Shown: positions 42,933 to 52,160 of the stretch, in pieces | Layout: each line of letters opens with the position of its first letter | Position numbering within the stretch: the stretch's first letter is position 1 | Origin: Boudabousia marimammalium | GTDB taxonomy: Bacteria > Actinomycetota > Actinomycetes > Actinomycetales > Actinomycetaceae | Assembly: GCF_001936115.1 (NCBI RefSeq) | Contig: NZ_MPDM01000010.1 | Coordinates: forward strand, 1 to 60,667 | Direction: 5' to 3' | DNA: 60,667 nucleotides | The notes under the pieces: model-generated | What the model saw: only the letters and a program-made list of their open reading frames with translations | Told to the model about the DNA's origin: nothing | Databases searched by the model: none | Program-made: the position numbers and the translations under genes

Positions 42933-43832
42933 GTGACTGAACAAAGACTTCGTTTCGACCTTGCCTACGACGGTACGGACTTCCACGGCTGGGCAGCGCA
43001 ACCGGGTCAGCGTACCGTGCAAGGGGAGCTAGAGCGCGTCCTCGGCACCATTTGTCGCCAAGCGGTGAGCCTGACGGTAGCGGGACGTACCGACGCTGGT
43101 GTGCACGCAACCGGGCAGGTGGCGCACCTTGACTTGCCTGCATCCCTTTGCGTGCAGCTTTTAGGGCACGAGGGGGAGCGCAGTGAGAAATTTGCGCAGC
43201 GGCTCAACTCCATGCTGGCACGGGAAGCTTCCGGGCCGCGCGGCAGCGCCGACGTGCAGGTCAAGTCGGTGCGTCTGGTCGACGCTAGTTTCGATGCCCG
43301 CTTCTCTGCGCTTAGACGCCGCTACACTTATCGGATTGCTGACTCCTTGGCGGCACGTAACCCACTCACCCGGCACTGGGTGAGCTGGGTGGATGCCCCG
43401 GCGGAGGGCCTTAACCTACCGACCATGAACCAGGCCGCGCGCACTGTGTTAGGGGAGCACGATTTCCTTTCTTTCTGTAAACCACGCGAGGGTGCGACTA
43501 CGATCCGGACATTGACTGCTTTCAGCTTCACGCGGGCCGAGGACGACCAGATCGAAGCAGACGTGCAGGCTGATGCATTCTGTCACTCCATGGTGCGATC
43601 CCTAGTTGGGGCGGCGATTTTGGTGGGAAGGGGAGCTCGGCCAGAAAACTATTTGGCAGAGCTGTTAAAGCATCCCAGCCGGGAACAAGCTGCCCCTCTG
43701 GCACCCCCGCAAGGCTTAGTATTAGCCGAGGTTTCCTACGGTGAAGATGCCGACGCCTGGGCACAACAAGCGCAGCTGGCGCGGCGCCGTCGAGACGAGG
43801 CCGACTGTGATTGCGAAAAAGGCTCGCAATGA
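42933..43832 (+). CDS. truA: tRNA pseudouridine(38-40) synthase
   Basis: Converts uridines 38-40 of the tRNA anticodon arm to pseudouridine. 299 residues with LAYDGTDFHGWAAQPGQRTV and the catalytic Asp54 in AGRTDAGVHATGQ. The C-terminal blocks FCHSMVRSLVGA and APPQGLVLAEVSY are present. GTG at 42933: a TACAGT box ends seven bases before it, suggesting a leaderless transcript; the AGGAG one base away is too close to serve normally. Confidence 0.92.
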   Translation: MTEQRLRFDLAYDGTDFHGWAAQPGQRTVQGELERVLGTICRQAVSLTVAGRTDAGVHATGQVAHLDLPASLCVQLLGHEGERSEKFAQRLNSMLAREASGPRGSADVQVKSVRLVDASFDARFSALRRRYTYRIADSLAARNPLTRHWVSWVDAPAEGLNLPTMNQAARTVLGEHDFLSFCKPREGATTIRTLTAFSFTRAEDDQIEADVQADAFCHSMVRSLVGAAILVGRGARPENYLAELLKHPSREQAAPLAPPQGLVLAEVSYGEDADAWAQQAQLARRRRDEADCDCEKGSQ

Positions 43833-43848
43833 GAGCGTTTGCACAAGG

Positions 43849-43885
43849 CTATCCTTTGACGATGGGCCCGCTCAAAGGATAGTAT
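43849..43885 (+). promoter_or_regulatory. Promoter of rplM-rpsI embedded in an inverted repeat
   Basis: TTGACG (43856-43861), an 18-base spacer and TAGTAT (43880-43885) make a strong promoter. Both boxes overlap a perfect 11-base inverted repeat, CTATCCTTTGA (43849-43859) and TCAAAGGATAG (43872-43882), with a GGGCCC centre. The repeat may be an operator, or the truA terminator doubling as promoter DNA. Confidence 0.6.
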
Positions 43886-43976
43886 TAACAAGTTGTGTGT
43901 CACATCGGACCACCAGCGTTTCCCACTCGCCCGGTCCCATAACAGACACAACATGACCGATTTACTTTAGACAAGC

Positions 43977-44026
43977 GAGTCAGGTTAAGCGCAGATACGC
44001 TTCAATTTTTCTGCGCCATCTGACTC
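43977..44026 (+). promoter_or_regulatory. Hairpin leader of rplM, candidate L13 regulatory RNA
   Basis: Outer arms GAGTCAG/CTGACTC (43977-43983, 44020-44026) and inner arms GCGCAG/CTGCGC (43989-43994, 44011-44016) form a perfect two-step hairpin. It has an asymmetric internal loop (GTTAA against CAT) and a 16-base terminal loop. It ends about ten bases before the rplM ribosome binding site. L13 leaders with the same role are known in Firmicutes; homology is not claimed. Confidence 0.55.
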
Positions 44027-44054
44027 TACTAGCAACGAAAAGAAGGCTATTAGC

Positions 44055-44501
44055 GTGCGCACTTATTCACCGAAGCCTGAGGATGCGGACCCCAAGTGGT
44101 ACGTCGTAGATGCGACTGATGTCGTCCTCGGCCGTTTAGCGTCACACGTCGCTGTCTTGCTCCGTGGGAAGCACAAGCCAACCTTTGCTCCTCACATGGA
44201 TCAGGGCGACTTCGTCATTGTTATCAATGCCGATAAGATCGCTCTGACCGGAAACAAGGCTGACAACAAATTTGCTTACCGCCACTCCGGTCGTCCGGGT
44301 GGTCTCACCGCGGTGTCCTACCGTGAACTATTGGCAACCCGCCCCGAACGCGCCATTGAAAAGGCTGTTCGTGGCATGCTGCCCAAGAACAAGCTCGGCC
44401 GTGCCCAGATGCGCAAGCTCAAGGTTTACTCAGGCTCCGAGCATCCCCACGCGGCACAGATGCCCGAAACTTACGAGATCACCCAGGTGGCCCAGCAGTA
44501 A
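44055..44501 (+). CDS. rplM: 50S ribosomal protein L13
   Basis: Early 50S assembly protein. 148 residues with [33 protein letters not shown] and [23 protein letters not shown] at 44055 with AAAAGAAGG upstream. Expected to be cotranscribed with rpsI, 35 bases downstream. Confidence 0.97.
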   Translation: MRTYSPKPEDADPKWYVVDATDVVLGRLASHVAVLLRGKHKPTFAPHMDQGDFVIVINADKIALTGNKADNKFAYRHSGRPGGLTAVSYRELLATRPERAIEKAVRGMLPKNKLGRAQMRKLKVYSGSEHPHAAQMPETYEITQVAQQ

Positions 44502-44536
44502 TCTGCTTGGAGCCCGGAGAGAAAACGAGGATTACA

Positions 44537-45031
44537 GTGGCCGAGACCACCGTCAAGAACGAAGAGCTGGATGTCGAAGACGTTCCTAGCTCATACACAT
44601 CAGAGACTGAGACCGGCCCGACCGGTCAAGGTCAGTCCATGACGGCTCCAGGTGCAGGCCTGGGTCGCCGTAAAGAGGCTGTTGCTCGCGTTCGCCTGGT
44701 GCCTGGCACCGGCGAATGGAAGCTGAACGGCCGCACTCTGGAAGATTACTTCCCGAACAAACTGCACCAGCAGCTGGTTCGTTCCCCGTTCACCCTGTTG
44801 GACATTGAGGGACGTTTCGATGTTATCGCCCGTATTCACGGCGGCGGCATCTCCGGTCAGGCTGGCGCACTGCGCTTGGGCATTGCTCGCGCCCTGAACG
44901 AAATCGATCGCGAAGCCAACCGACCCGCCTTGAAGAAGGCTGGTTTCTTGACTCGTGACGCTCGTGCAGTTGAGCGTAAGAAGGCTGGTTTGAAGAAGGC
45001 CCGCCGCGCCCCGCAGTTCTCGAAGCGTTAA
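44537..45031 (+). CDS. rpsI: 30S ribosomal protein S9
   Basis: S9 reaches the P-site anticodon with its C-terminal tail, here ending PQFSKR. 164 residues: an acidic N-terminal extension (about 1-40) common in actinobacteria, then [19 protein letters not shown] and [23 protein letters not shown] at 44537 with CGAGGA upstream is preferred to the open frame back to a TTG at 44507. Confidence 0.96.
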   Translation: MAETTVKNEELDVEDVPSSYTSETETGPTGQGQSMTAPGAGLGRRKEAVARVRLVPGTGEWKLNGRTLEDYFPNKLHQQLVRSPFTLLDIEGRFDVIARIHGGGISGQAGALRLGIARALNEIDREANRPALKKAGFLTRDARAVERKKAGLKKARRAPQFSKR

Positions 45032-45052
45032 TCTCGCTTCGCTGCAGCTTTG

Positions 45053-45088
45053 GTTCCCCTCCCGGTTTAACGGGAGGGGAACTTTTTA
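45053..45088 (+). terminator. Terminator of rplM-rpsI
   Basis: Perfect 12-base arms (45053-45064 and 45071-45082, GTTCCCCTCCCG and its complement) followed by TTTTTAT. Confidence 0.93.
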
Positions 45089-45109
45089 TCTTCACCCACA
45101 GATTCACGA

Positions 45110-45235
45110 GTGCGCAAAAATGCCCGAAAATGCGCCATTTCTGGCACTATCGTGCAGCTAATCGGCGAGAAGAGTGGCATCTCGCTCACCATGCTAAGCA
45201 ATCTGCGCCACGGGGTAATTTTCGTACTAGCATAG
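45110..45235 (+). pseudogene. Possible remnant of a Cro/C1-type helix-turn-helix protein
   Basis: In the 270-base gap before glmM, a GTG-started frame of 41 codons contains QLIGEKSGISLTMLSNLRHG (residues 16-35). This has the pattern of the recognition part of an XRE helix-turn-helix (Gly, Ser, hydrophobic-Ser-x-hydrophobic, then Gly). It stops with TAG before the rest of a normal domain. No good ribosome binding site is seen. It may be decayed DNA, a tiny regulator, or chance. Confidence 0.3.
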
Positions 45236-45301
45236 GTGAAGTAGATGGGATGCTCGAGGGGGCATCATCCAAACATCCGACTCAGATAAGTAGGGGACAA
45301 T

Positions 45302-46666
45302 ATGGCTCGTATTTTCGGCACCGATGGAGTGCGCGGCTTAGCGAATAAAGACATCACAGCGACACTTGCCTTGGAGCTCGGACAGGCGGCAGCCCGTCTG
45401 ACCATCGCGCAGATGCCGGAAGGCTCATACGATGTTGAGCACAAACCTAAAGCCATCATTGGACGGGACACCCGTGTCTCCGGAGAGTTCCTCTCCCACG
45501 CCATTGCCGCTGGCATTGCCAGTGCGGGCATGGATGCTATCCGCATCGGTGTAGTTCCCACCCCTGCTGTTGCCTACCTGATGGCGACCGGTGACTATGA
45601 CCTAGGCGTCATGATTTCTGCCTCCCACAATCCCATGCCCGATAACGGCATCAAGTTCTTTGCTCGTGGCGGCTACAAACTCGAAGACGCCACCGAGGAT
45701 GAGATTCAGGCACTGCTGGAAGACAAAGACTGGGACGCCCCAATCGCCGAAGGTGTCGGTGATATTACGTCCGACCCGGCCACCGCTGACCGCGCCTACA
45801 TTGAGCACCTAGTGGAGGCTTGCGGAACACCCCTGAAGGGTATCCGGATTGCTGTTGACTGTGCCAACGGCGCCGCCTCCTATGTGGCGCCCGAAGCTTT
45901 GCGTGAAGCCGGCGCCGACGTGGTAGTTATGAACGCTTCACCTGACGGCCGTAATATTAACGACGACTGTGGCTCCACCCATCCGGAACAGCTCCAGGCA
46001 GTAACGGTTGCCTCTAAGGCCGCGTTCGGCGTGGCTTTTGACGGTGACGCGGACCGATGCCTAGCAGTGGATTCTCAAGGCAACTTGATTGATGGGGATA
46101 AGATTATGGGGATGCTGGCGGTCGGCTTAAAGAAGCAGGGGCGCCTCGCAAATGACACCCTCGTCGTCACCGTGATGTCCAACTTGGGTTTGCATCTTGC
46201 CATGAAAGAACGCGGCATTAAGATCGCCCAGACCGGCGTAGGAGACCGCTACGTGCTGGAAGAGATTCGTAACTCCGGGCACGTCCTCGGCGGTGAGCAA
46301 TCCGGACACGTCATCAATGCGCACTACGCAACCACAGGTGACGGTATTTTGACTGCTTTGATGATCGCCCGCGACGTGGTTCGCTCCGGCAAGACCCTAG
46401 CGGAACTAACTGACTTCATTAAGCGTCTGCCTCAAACCTTGATTAACGTGCCGAATGTGGACAAGAACCGAACCGATGATCCGGAGCTAGTGGCAGCTAT
46501 TGCTGCGACTGAGGCCTTCCTCGGCGACTCCGGCCGCGTCCTGTTACGCGCCTCCGGCACTGAGCCCTTGGTTCGTGTCATGGTTGAGGCTGCTACGCAG
46601 TCGCAAGCCGACGCTGCCGCGCAAAAACTGGCAGATGTTGTCGCAAAGCGACTCAGTCTAACCTAG
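45302..46666 (+). CDS. glmM: Phosphoglucosamine mutase
   Basis: Converts glucosamine-6-phosphate to glucosamine-1-phosphate for UDP-GlcNAc and peptidoglycan. 454 residues with FGTDGVRGLANKDITATL, the phosphoserine loop ISASHNPMPDNG (Ser108), the metal loop FDGDADRCLAVD and the phosphate-binding RASGTEPLVRVMVE. ATG at 45302 with AGGGGAC close upstream. Position after rpsI is typical of actinobacteria. Confidence 0.96.
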   Translation: MARIFGTDGVRGLANKDITATLALELGQAAARLTIAQMPEGSYDVEHKPKAIIGRDTRVSGEFLSHAIAAGIASAGMDAIRIGVVPTPAVAYLMATGDYDLGVMISASHNPMPDNGIKFFARGGYKLEDATEDEIQALLEDKDWDAPIAEGVGDITSDPATADRAYIEHLVEACGTPLKGIRIAVDCANGAASYVAPEALREAGADVVVMNASPDGRNINDDCGSTHPEQLQAVTVASKAAFGVAFDGDADRCLAVDSQGNLIDGDKIMGMLAVGLKKQGRLANDTLVVTVMSNLGLHLAMKERGIKIAQTGVGDRYVLEEIRNSGHVLGGEQSGHVINAHYATTGDGILTALMIARDVVRSGKTLAELTDFIKRLPQTLINVPNVDKNRTDDPELVAAIAATEAFLGDSGRVLLRASGTEPLVRVMVEAATQSQADAAAQKLADVVAKRLSLT

Positions 46667-46681
46667 GCAGAGTGAGCAAAA

Positions 46682-47281
46682 GTGAATATGGTCGTCGATT
46701 TCATCCTTAGCATCGCCAGTAGTTGGTGGGTGATTCCCGCCCTGGCTTTGTTCGCCTGTATTGACGGCTTCTTTCCGCCCGTCCCAGCCGAAAGCCTCAT
46801 TACCGCGCTGGCATCTTTATCTTCCAGCGCCCATGTCGTGCCGCTGTGGAGCGTGTGGATTGCCGGTGTCGTCGGTGCGACCGTTGGTGATTCGATAGCT
46901 TTCTGGCTGGGGCGCAAACTCCCGATTGAGTCAATCCCGCTGGTCCGTAAAGTAGCTACTGATGAGCGCCTGGAATTTGCTCGGCGAGAGCTCCAGCTTC
47001 GTGGCGCATCCTACCTGCTGGCGGCCCGCTTCGTACCGGTCGGTCGTGTGCTGGTCAATATGACGGCGGGTGCTTCAGGATTCAAGTATCCAAAATTTCT
47101 CCCCGTATCCTTTGTTGCTTCCACCGTTTGGGCTGGATTCGCCGTCGTCATCGGCTGGGGGACCGGACGTATCATTAGCGACAGGCCGGTCCTTGCCATG
47201 ATTGTCGGCATCGCTGTGGGCGTCGTTGTGGGACTCATCTTCGATCGCGTTGCCAGTGCCTTCCGTAAATCCCACAGCTAA
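46682..47281 (+). CDS. DedA family membrane protein
   Basis: 199-residue inner-membrane protein of the DedA/VTT family, linked to lipid scrambling (undecaprenyl phosphate or phospholipid recycling) and membrane homeostasis. Family blocks are IDGFFPPVPAESL, GDSIAFWLGR with the acidic residue, and AARFVPVGRVLVNMTAGASG with the key Arg residues. Four to five hydrophobic segments. GTG at 46682 or ATG at 46688. About half identical by eye to the next gene. Confidence 0.85.
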   Translation: MNMVVDFILSIASSWWVIPALALFACIDGFFPPVPAESLITALASLSSSAHVVPLWSVWIAGVVGATVGDSIAFWLGRKLPIESIPLVRKVATDERLEFARRELQLRGASYLLAARFVPVGRVLVNMTAGASGFKYPKFLPVSFVASTVWAGFAVVIGWGTGRIISDRPVLAMIVGIAVGVVVGLIFDRVASAFRKSHS

Positions 47282-47348
47282 AGAAGGAGAGCCTCCAGGT
47301 AGCTTCGTCCAAAAGGATGAACCGCCCTTGAGCCTAACTGCGCTAAAG

Positions 47349-47376
47349 TTGCTATAGAAAAGATTTTAGTTAGTAA
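47349..47376 (+). promoter_or_regulatory. Possible promoter of the second DedA gene
   Basis: TTGCTA (47349-47354), a 16-base spacer and TAGTAA (47371-47376) lie in the 111-base gap between the two paralogues, 17 bases before the TTG start. Confidence 0.35.
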
Positions 47377-47392
47377 CCTAAAGGAGCGTGCT

Positions 47393-48163
47393 TTGGGTCC
47401 CGTCATGCACCACATCATGGAACTGGTGTTACAATGGTCTGGCAGTTTTTGGATTCTGCCGATTCTGGCTCTATTTTGCCTAATCGACGGTTTTTTGCCG
47501 ATCCTGCCTTCTGAAAGCCTGATTATTGCGCTCTCCTCGCTGTCCCACACCGGACGGACCGTGCCGCTGTGGAGCATCATTATCGCCGCCAGCTTGGGCG
47601 CTTTCATTGGCGATATTGGCGCCTACCATGTGGGGCGGTGGCTTCCGGTGGAAAAGATTCCGTTGATTCGTAACTTCGCCACTCCGGAGCGTTTGGAGAG
47701 GGCGCGCCTCGCGTTGAACCGGCGCGGCGCCTCCTACTTGCTGATTGCCCGCTTCATCCCGATTGGGCGGATTGCCGTGAATATGACGGCGGGGGCCTCG
47801 CATTATGCTCGCCGCCGTTACATTCCGACCATGATTTTCGCGGATATCACCTGGACCTCATTCAGCACGCTGATTGGTTTGGCCGCAGGCAAGTTCTTGG
47901 GACACCATCCGCTTCTGGCTATGGTGCTGGGCGTGGGGGCGGGTATCCTCCTCGGCACCATTGTGGACCGCCTCATTGGACTGTACCTGGACCGAAAAGG
48001 TTTGCCGGTTGATGCGAACCCGGAGGAAAGCCCCTTGATTACGAATGCTCCCAGCCAGGATGAAGAAGGGGCCGAGGACGAGGGAGACGCCGGCCCAACC
48101 CAGCCGCTAGAGCACAGTGAGACCGGGTCCTCCGGAAAGACTGCCAATAAAACTCCAGAATAG
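47393..48163 (+). CDS. DedA family membrane protein, tandem paralogue
   Basis: 256 residues from a TTG at 47393 with AAGGAG six bases upstream; an ATG at 47405 is possible. Shared blocks with the preceding gene are IDGFLPILPSESLIIALSSL, GDIGAYHVGR, RRGASYLLIARFIPIGR and VNMTAGAS. It differs in an added cytoplasmic tail of about 50 residues rich in Glu, Asp, Pro and Ser. This is a local gene duplication followed by divergence. Expected role is lipid-carrier transport in the cytoplasmic membrane. Confidence 0.85.
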   Translation: MGPVMHHIMELVLQWSGSFWILPILALFCLIDGFLPILPSESLIIALSSLSHTGRTVPLWSIIIAASLGAFIGDIGAYHVGRWLPVEKIPLIRNFATPERLERARLALNRRGASYLLIARFIPIGRIAVNMTAGASHYARRRYIPTMIFADITWTSFSTLIGLAAGKFLGHHPLLAMVLGVGAGILLGTIVDRLIGLYLDRKGLPVDANPEESPLITNAPSQDEEGAEDEGDAGPTQPLEHSETGSSGKTANKTPE

Positions 48164-48172
48164 GCAACAAAG

Positions 48173-48217
48173 AACTGCCCAAGCAAGACCCGGAACGGGA
48201 GGCTTGCTTGGGCAGTT
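48173..48217. terminator. Bidirectional terminator between DedA gene and coaA
   Basis: Perfect 15-base arms (48173-48187 and 48203-48217, AACTGCCCAAGCAAG and its complement) with an inner CCCG/CGGG, between convergent genes. Confidence 0.88.
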
Positions 48218-48245
48218 TATTTGCTTGGGCACCTACTTTAAGGGC

Positions 48246-49262
48246 TTAGAGTTTACGGAGCAGAACTTCCGTCACCCGATGGTCGGAGGCCTTCGAAATA
48301 ATCAGGTCCGCGCGGGTGCGGGTCGGGCGAATATTTTGCACAAAGTTTACCAGGTTAATGCTGACCCAAATTTCGCGGGCGATCGCGATGGCCTCCTCAT
48401 CGGAGAGCTTCGCATAATCCTTAAAGTATGAGGTCGGATCGGAGAAAGCGGTCTCACGCAGCTTCAAGAAACGATCCACATACCACTGCTCCACATCCGC
48501 ATGGTTAGCGTCAATGAAAATGGAGAAATCGAAGTAGTCAGAAACTGAAACCGCCGGATGATACACCTCAGAGGAAACCCGGGGCGGTTGCAGCACGTTA
48601 ATGCCCTCAATAATCAAAATATCGGGACGCTCCACCACGATTTTCTCATCGGGGACAATATCGTAAATCACGTGAGAATAGACGGGGGCTTCCACCCTCG
48701 GTTCACCGGATTTAACCCGCGCCAAGAAACTAATCAAAGCCTCCCGATCATAAGACTCCGGGAAACCCTTGCGAGTCATCAGTCCGCGGCGCTGCAACTC
48801 TGCGGTGGGGTACAAGAAACCGTCAGTGGTCACCAGATCCACCTTCGGGGTATCTGGGAAACGTGAAAGTAGGTTCTGCAACACGCGGGCGATAGAAGAC
48901 TTACCGACCGCGACGGAACCAGCAATCCCAATAATGAAGGGCGGCTGGGGCTGCGCCGGCTGATGCAGGAAGTCCCTGCGTGACTGTGCCAAAACCCGCT
49001 GCTGCTCCACTGAAAGCTCAATCAGACGCGAAAGTGGACGGTAGATTGCATCCACTTCAGACAGATCAATCGGGTCGCCCAAACTGGCCAGACGCTGAAC
49101 CTCACTAGCGGTGAGCGGCAGTGGCGTCTCAGAAGCCAGAGCGGACCAGGTTTCCCGTGGAATCGACTCATAGGGAGAATGCTCCCCGGGGCTTTCTAAG
49201 AGTTGAGATTCCGCGTCTCCCAGCGCGCGGAGAGCTTCGGTGAGTTCTGTTCTAGAAGTCAT
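48246..49262 (-). CDS. coaA: Type I pantothenate kinase
   Basis: Phosphorylates pantothenate, the first step to coenzyme A. 338 residues with the P-loop GSVAVGKSS (115-123), [23 protein letters not shown] and [20 protein letters not shown], all canonical for CoaA. The ATG at 49262 has AACAGAA-like sequence and only a weak binding site. It is divergent from the nnr gene with a 77-base gap. Confidence 0.95.
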   Translation of the reverse strand: MTSRTELTEALRALGDAESQLLESPGEHSPYESIPRETWSALASETPLPLTASEVQRLASLGDPIDLSEVDAIYRPLSRLIELSVEQQRVLAQSRRDFLHQPAQPQPPFIIGIAGSVAVGKSSIARVLQNLLSRFPDTPKVDLVTTDGFLYPTAELQRRGLMTRKGFPESYDREALISFLARVKSGEPRVEAPVYSHVIYDIVPDEKIVVERPDILIIEGINVLQPPRVSSEVYHPAVSVSDYFDFSIFIDANHADVEQWYVDRFLKLRETAFSDPTSYFKDYAKLSDEEAIAIAREIWVSINLVNFVQNIRPTRTRADLIISKASDHRVTEVLLRKL

Positions 49263-49339
49263 AGGGAGATTATTGCATACCGCAATTAGAGATTGCTGAT
49301 TTTCTTCCTATCTGAAGCATCACATGGCATGATGAAAAC

Positions 49340-50899
49340 ATGAGATTTGGTTACGACTACGCCACCTTACGGGCGGCCGAGCAGCGCGCGCTAGCTAACT
49401 GCGCTCCCGACGCTTTGCTGAAACAGGCAGCCCGGAAAGTCGCCGCGGTTGCGATTGCCGATCTGAAAGCTGACGGTTTTTTCGTGCCCGGCTCAGTGAT
49501 TGCTGGGCTGATTGGGGGCGGCAATAACGGTGCGGACGGGCTCTACGCTTTGGCGTATCTCGCCCGCCGTGGGGCCGTCGCCCAAGCGCTGGTGCTACAT
49601 CCTCGGCCCCCTGCCGGGGCTTTAGCTGCGGCGCAAGCTGCCGGGGTGAGAATCCACTTTTTCGGGGCCGAGGATGATTCCGCTCGGCCGCTCACGGAGA
49701 CGGAGACTGCGCGGTTGTTGAGCCTGGCCCGCTCCGCCGGTATCTGGATTGATGCGCTCACTGGGATTGGTTTAACGGGGCAGCTTCGCCCTCGGCTCCA
49801 GCAAGTCATCAAACTGCTGCGGGAAGAAGCCGAATCCAGTCCCAAGCCGCCCACGGTCATCGCTGTAGATATCCCCTCCGGCATTCCGGTAGTCAGCGAA
49901 ACAGAGACCACCTGGGGAGCGCTCCCCGCCGAGATAATCCCCGCTGACGTGACAGTCGCAATGGGCGGGGCCAGCAGCCCCCTGTGGCTGCCGCCCGCCA
50001 GTTTACAGTGCGGCACAGTCGAAGAACTTGACCTCGGTTTTGACCTCTTGGGTCAGCCCGCCCGCACCATTGTAGTGGGGAGGGAAGACCTACCGGATCT
50101 GCTGCCACCAGCGGACGCCTGGTCGCATAAATACAACCGAGGAGTGGTAACCATCCTAGCTGGCAGCGAAAACTATCCGGGCGCAGCCCTGCTGGCCGCC
50201 TCGGGAGCGCACGGGCAGACGGCGTTTTCTGCAGATCTGCGGGCGGCAGCCCTAACTGCCGTCCACCCGGGCATGGTCCGTTACGTGGGCCCGCCGGCGC
50301 TGCAGCAACTGGTCGTGGCCAGCTATCCGCGCACCGTGGTTTCCGCGGATCTTTCCGCCGCCTTACTGAAATCAGATGCCGTGGTCTGCGGGCCCGGCTG
50401 GGTGGGGGAGGGGCGCTATTCCCAGCTGCGAGAGATCCTAAAGTTCGCTCAGACCGAGGGCGTCGCAGTGGTCCTAGACGCCTCCGCATTAGACCTCTTC
50501 GCCCGCCTCTACCAAGATAGCCCCGCAACGATGGCGGCAGCCCCGACTATGATTACTCCACACCTGGGAGAACTACGCCGAATCGGTGACGCCCTCGGCC
50601 TAGTCGGGGAGCCTAATCCGGTTAAACTGGGCGCGCGCATCGCCCAGCTGGCTGGCGTTGTGGTGTTGGTGAAGGGGCATCAATCGGTAGCTTTAACCCC
50701 GGCCGGGCAGGCATATACGGCGCCGCCGGGTTCGCCGCTGCTGGCGCGGGCTGGCTCCGGAGATATCCTGAGCGGAATACTGGGTGCAATCCTCGCAATT
50801 CGGGGTAGCTGCGGGATTGCCGCAGCTGATGAGTCCTTGGCGCTCAGTGCGATGGCGGCAACTATATTGCACTCTGAGTCGGTAAACGTGGGAAACTAA
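49340..50899 (+). CDS. nnr: Bifunctional NAD(P)H-hydrate epimerase and dehydratase
   Basis: Repairs hydrated NAD(P)H. The N-terminal YjeF_N domain (about 1-220) epimerises R/S-NAD(P)HX, with GGGNNGADGLYALAYL and DALTGIGLTGQLR. The C-terminal ribokinase-like domain (about 230-519) dehydrates S-NAD(P)HX using ADP, with ITPHLGELRRI, VLVKGHQSVALTPAG and the nucleotide motif AGSGDILSGILGA. ATG at 49340; a CATGAT box six bases before it may make the mRNA nearly leaderless. alr starts six bases after its stop. Confidence 0.93.
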   Translation: MRFGYDYATLRAAEQRALANCAPDALLKQAARKVAAVAIADLKADGFFVPGSVIAGLIGGGNNGADGLYALAYLARRGAVAQALVLHPRPPAGALAAAQAAGVRIHFFGAEDDSARPLTETETARLLSLARSAGIWIDALTGIGLTGQLRPRLQQVIKLLREEAESSPKPPTVIAVDIPSGIPVVSETETTWGALPAEIIPADVTVAMGGASSPLWLPPASLQCGTVEELDLGFDLLGQPARTIVVGREDLPDLLPPADAWSHKYNRGVVTILAGSENYPGAALLAASGAHGQTAFSADLRAAALTAVHPGMVRYVGPPALQQLVVASYPRTVVSADLSAALLKSDAVVCGPGWVGEGRYSQLREILKFAQTEGVAVVLDASALDLFARLYQDSPATMAAAPTMITPHLGELRRIGDALGLVGEPNPVKLGARIAQLAGVVVLVKGHQSVALTPAGQAYTAPPGSPLLARAGSGDILSGILGAILAIRGSCGIAAADESLALSAMAATILHSESVNVGN

Positions 50900-50904
50900 T
50901 ATCC

Positions 50905-52125
50905 ATGAGTCATCTAGTTACCGAGGCTGAATATCCTTCCCGCCTGCGCATCAACGGGGCAGCTATTGCCGCTAATCTACGCACTCTCAGGCAGCATGCC
51001 CCCACCGGGCAGATGATGGCAATCATCAAAGCTGACGCTTATGGGCACGGTGCCTCCCTCGTCGCGCAGGCCGCTATTGCGGCGGGAGCTAACTGGCTGG
51101 GGCAGGCCCAAGTTGGGGAAGCCCTCAGCCTCCATGACTATCTAGTCGCCGCGCAGTTACGTGACAAGGTCAGGATCTTTAGCTGGATTGTTTCTCCACT
51201 GTCCACCGCCATCTTGGATCGCGCGGTGGCGGCGCAGATCGATCTTTCTGCTTCCAATCTGGCCGAGCTGGACGCCCTCGTCAACGCCGGAAAGCGTGTC
51301 GGGCAGAGCCCCCGCGTGCACCTGAAAATCGATGTGGGGCATTCTCGCGCCGGCTTCACCGCTGCGCTTTGGCCCGAGGGAGTGGCGGCAGCCCGCGCAT
51401 ACCAGCAGCAGGGACTCTTACAAGTGGCGGGTATCTGGTCGCACCTTTCCTGTGCGGATGATCCTTCACCAATCGGAATGCAGCAAACCAAACAGCAGAT
51501 TGGGCGCTTCGAAGCTGCAGTCGCTTTGGCGGCAGAAGCCGGCTTCACTGACGTGATCCGCCACCTGAGCGCCACCCCGGGCGGCCTATGGCATCCCGAA
51601 AGCCACTACGACATGATCCGCTGGGGCATCGGCATGTACGGGTACAGTCCGAACCCGCAGCGCCCTGACGCCACCAATGGTTTGTCCTTGCAACCGGTCA
51701 TGACCTTAGAGGCCCCGCTCCTGTCAGTGAAGCGGATTAAAGCCGGCGCAGCGGTTTCCTATAACGCCACCTGGGTTGCCCCCACCGACAGGTGGATTGG
51801 GTTGGTGCCCCTCGGCTACGGGGATGGAATTCCGCGGGCGGCCTCCAACCGGGCCGAAGTTGTGGTGCACACGCAGACCGGCGATCAGCGGGTCCCCCTC
51901 GTCGGTAGGGTTTGCATGGACCAGTTCATGATTGACCTCGGTGAGGTTACTACCGCGCGCCGCGGCGACTGGGTGACGCTACTGGGCGCCCCTGACCCGC
52001 AAGCGGAAGTTAGCGTGCCCACCGCCGATGATTGGGCTGCCTGGTGCGACACCATCAACTATGAGGTGATGACCCGGCTGGGCGCGCGCATCCCCCGCGT
52101 CTTAGAGCCTGCGGGCGTACAATAG
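50905..52125 (+). CDS. alr: Alanine racemase
   Basis: PLP enzyme that makes D-alanine for peptidoglycan. 406 residues; the PLP lysine is Lys42 in IIKADAYGHGA, and the catalytic Tyr is near 286 in VSYNATWVAP, where the family more often has Tyr-Gly. CMDQFMIDL and the C-terminal INYEVMTRLGARIPR are standard. ATG at 50905 in a tight nnr-alr-tsaE-tsaB-rimI run. Confidence 0.95.
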   Translation: MSHLVTEAEYPSRLRINGAAIAANLRTLRQHAPTGQMMAIIKADAYGHGASLVAQAAIAAGANWLGQAQVGEALSLHDYLVAAQLRDKVRIFSWIVSPLSTAILDRAVAAQIDLSASNLAELDALVNAGKRVGQSPRVHLKIDVGHSRAGFTAALWPEGVAAARAYQQQGLLQVAGIWSHLSCADDPSPIGMQQTKQQIGRFEAAVALAAEAGFTDVIRHLSATPGGLWHPESHYDMIRWGIGMYGYSPNPQRPDATNGLSLQPVMTLEAPLLSVKRIKAGAAVSYNATWVAPTDRWIGLVPLGYGDGIPRAASNRAEVVVHTQTGDQRVPLVGRVCMDQFMIDLGEVTTARRGDWVTLLGAPDPQAEVSVPTADDWAAWCDTINYEVMTRLGARIPRVLEPAGVQ

Positions 52126-52160
52126 AAGGCATTACGTTGGAAAGACCTTGTGGAGGCTTT

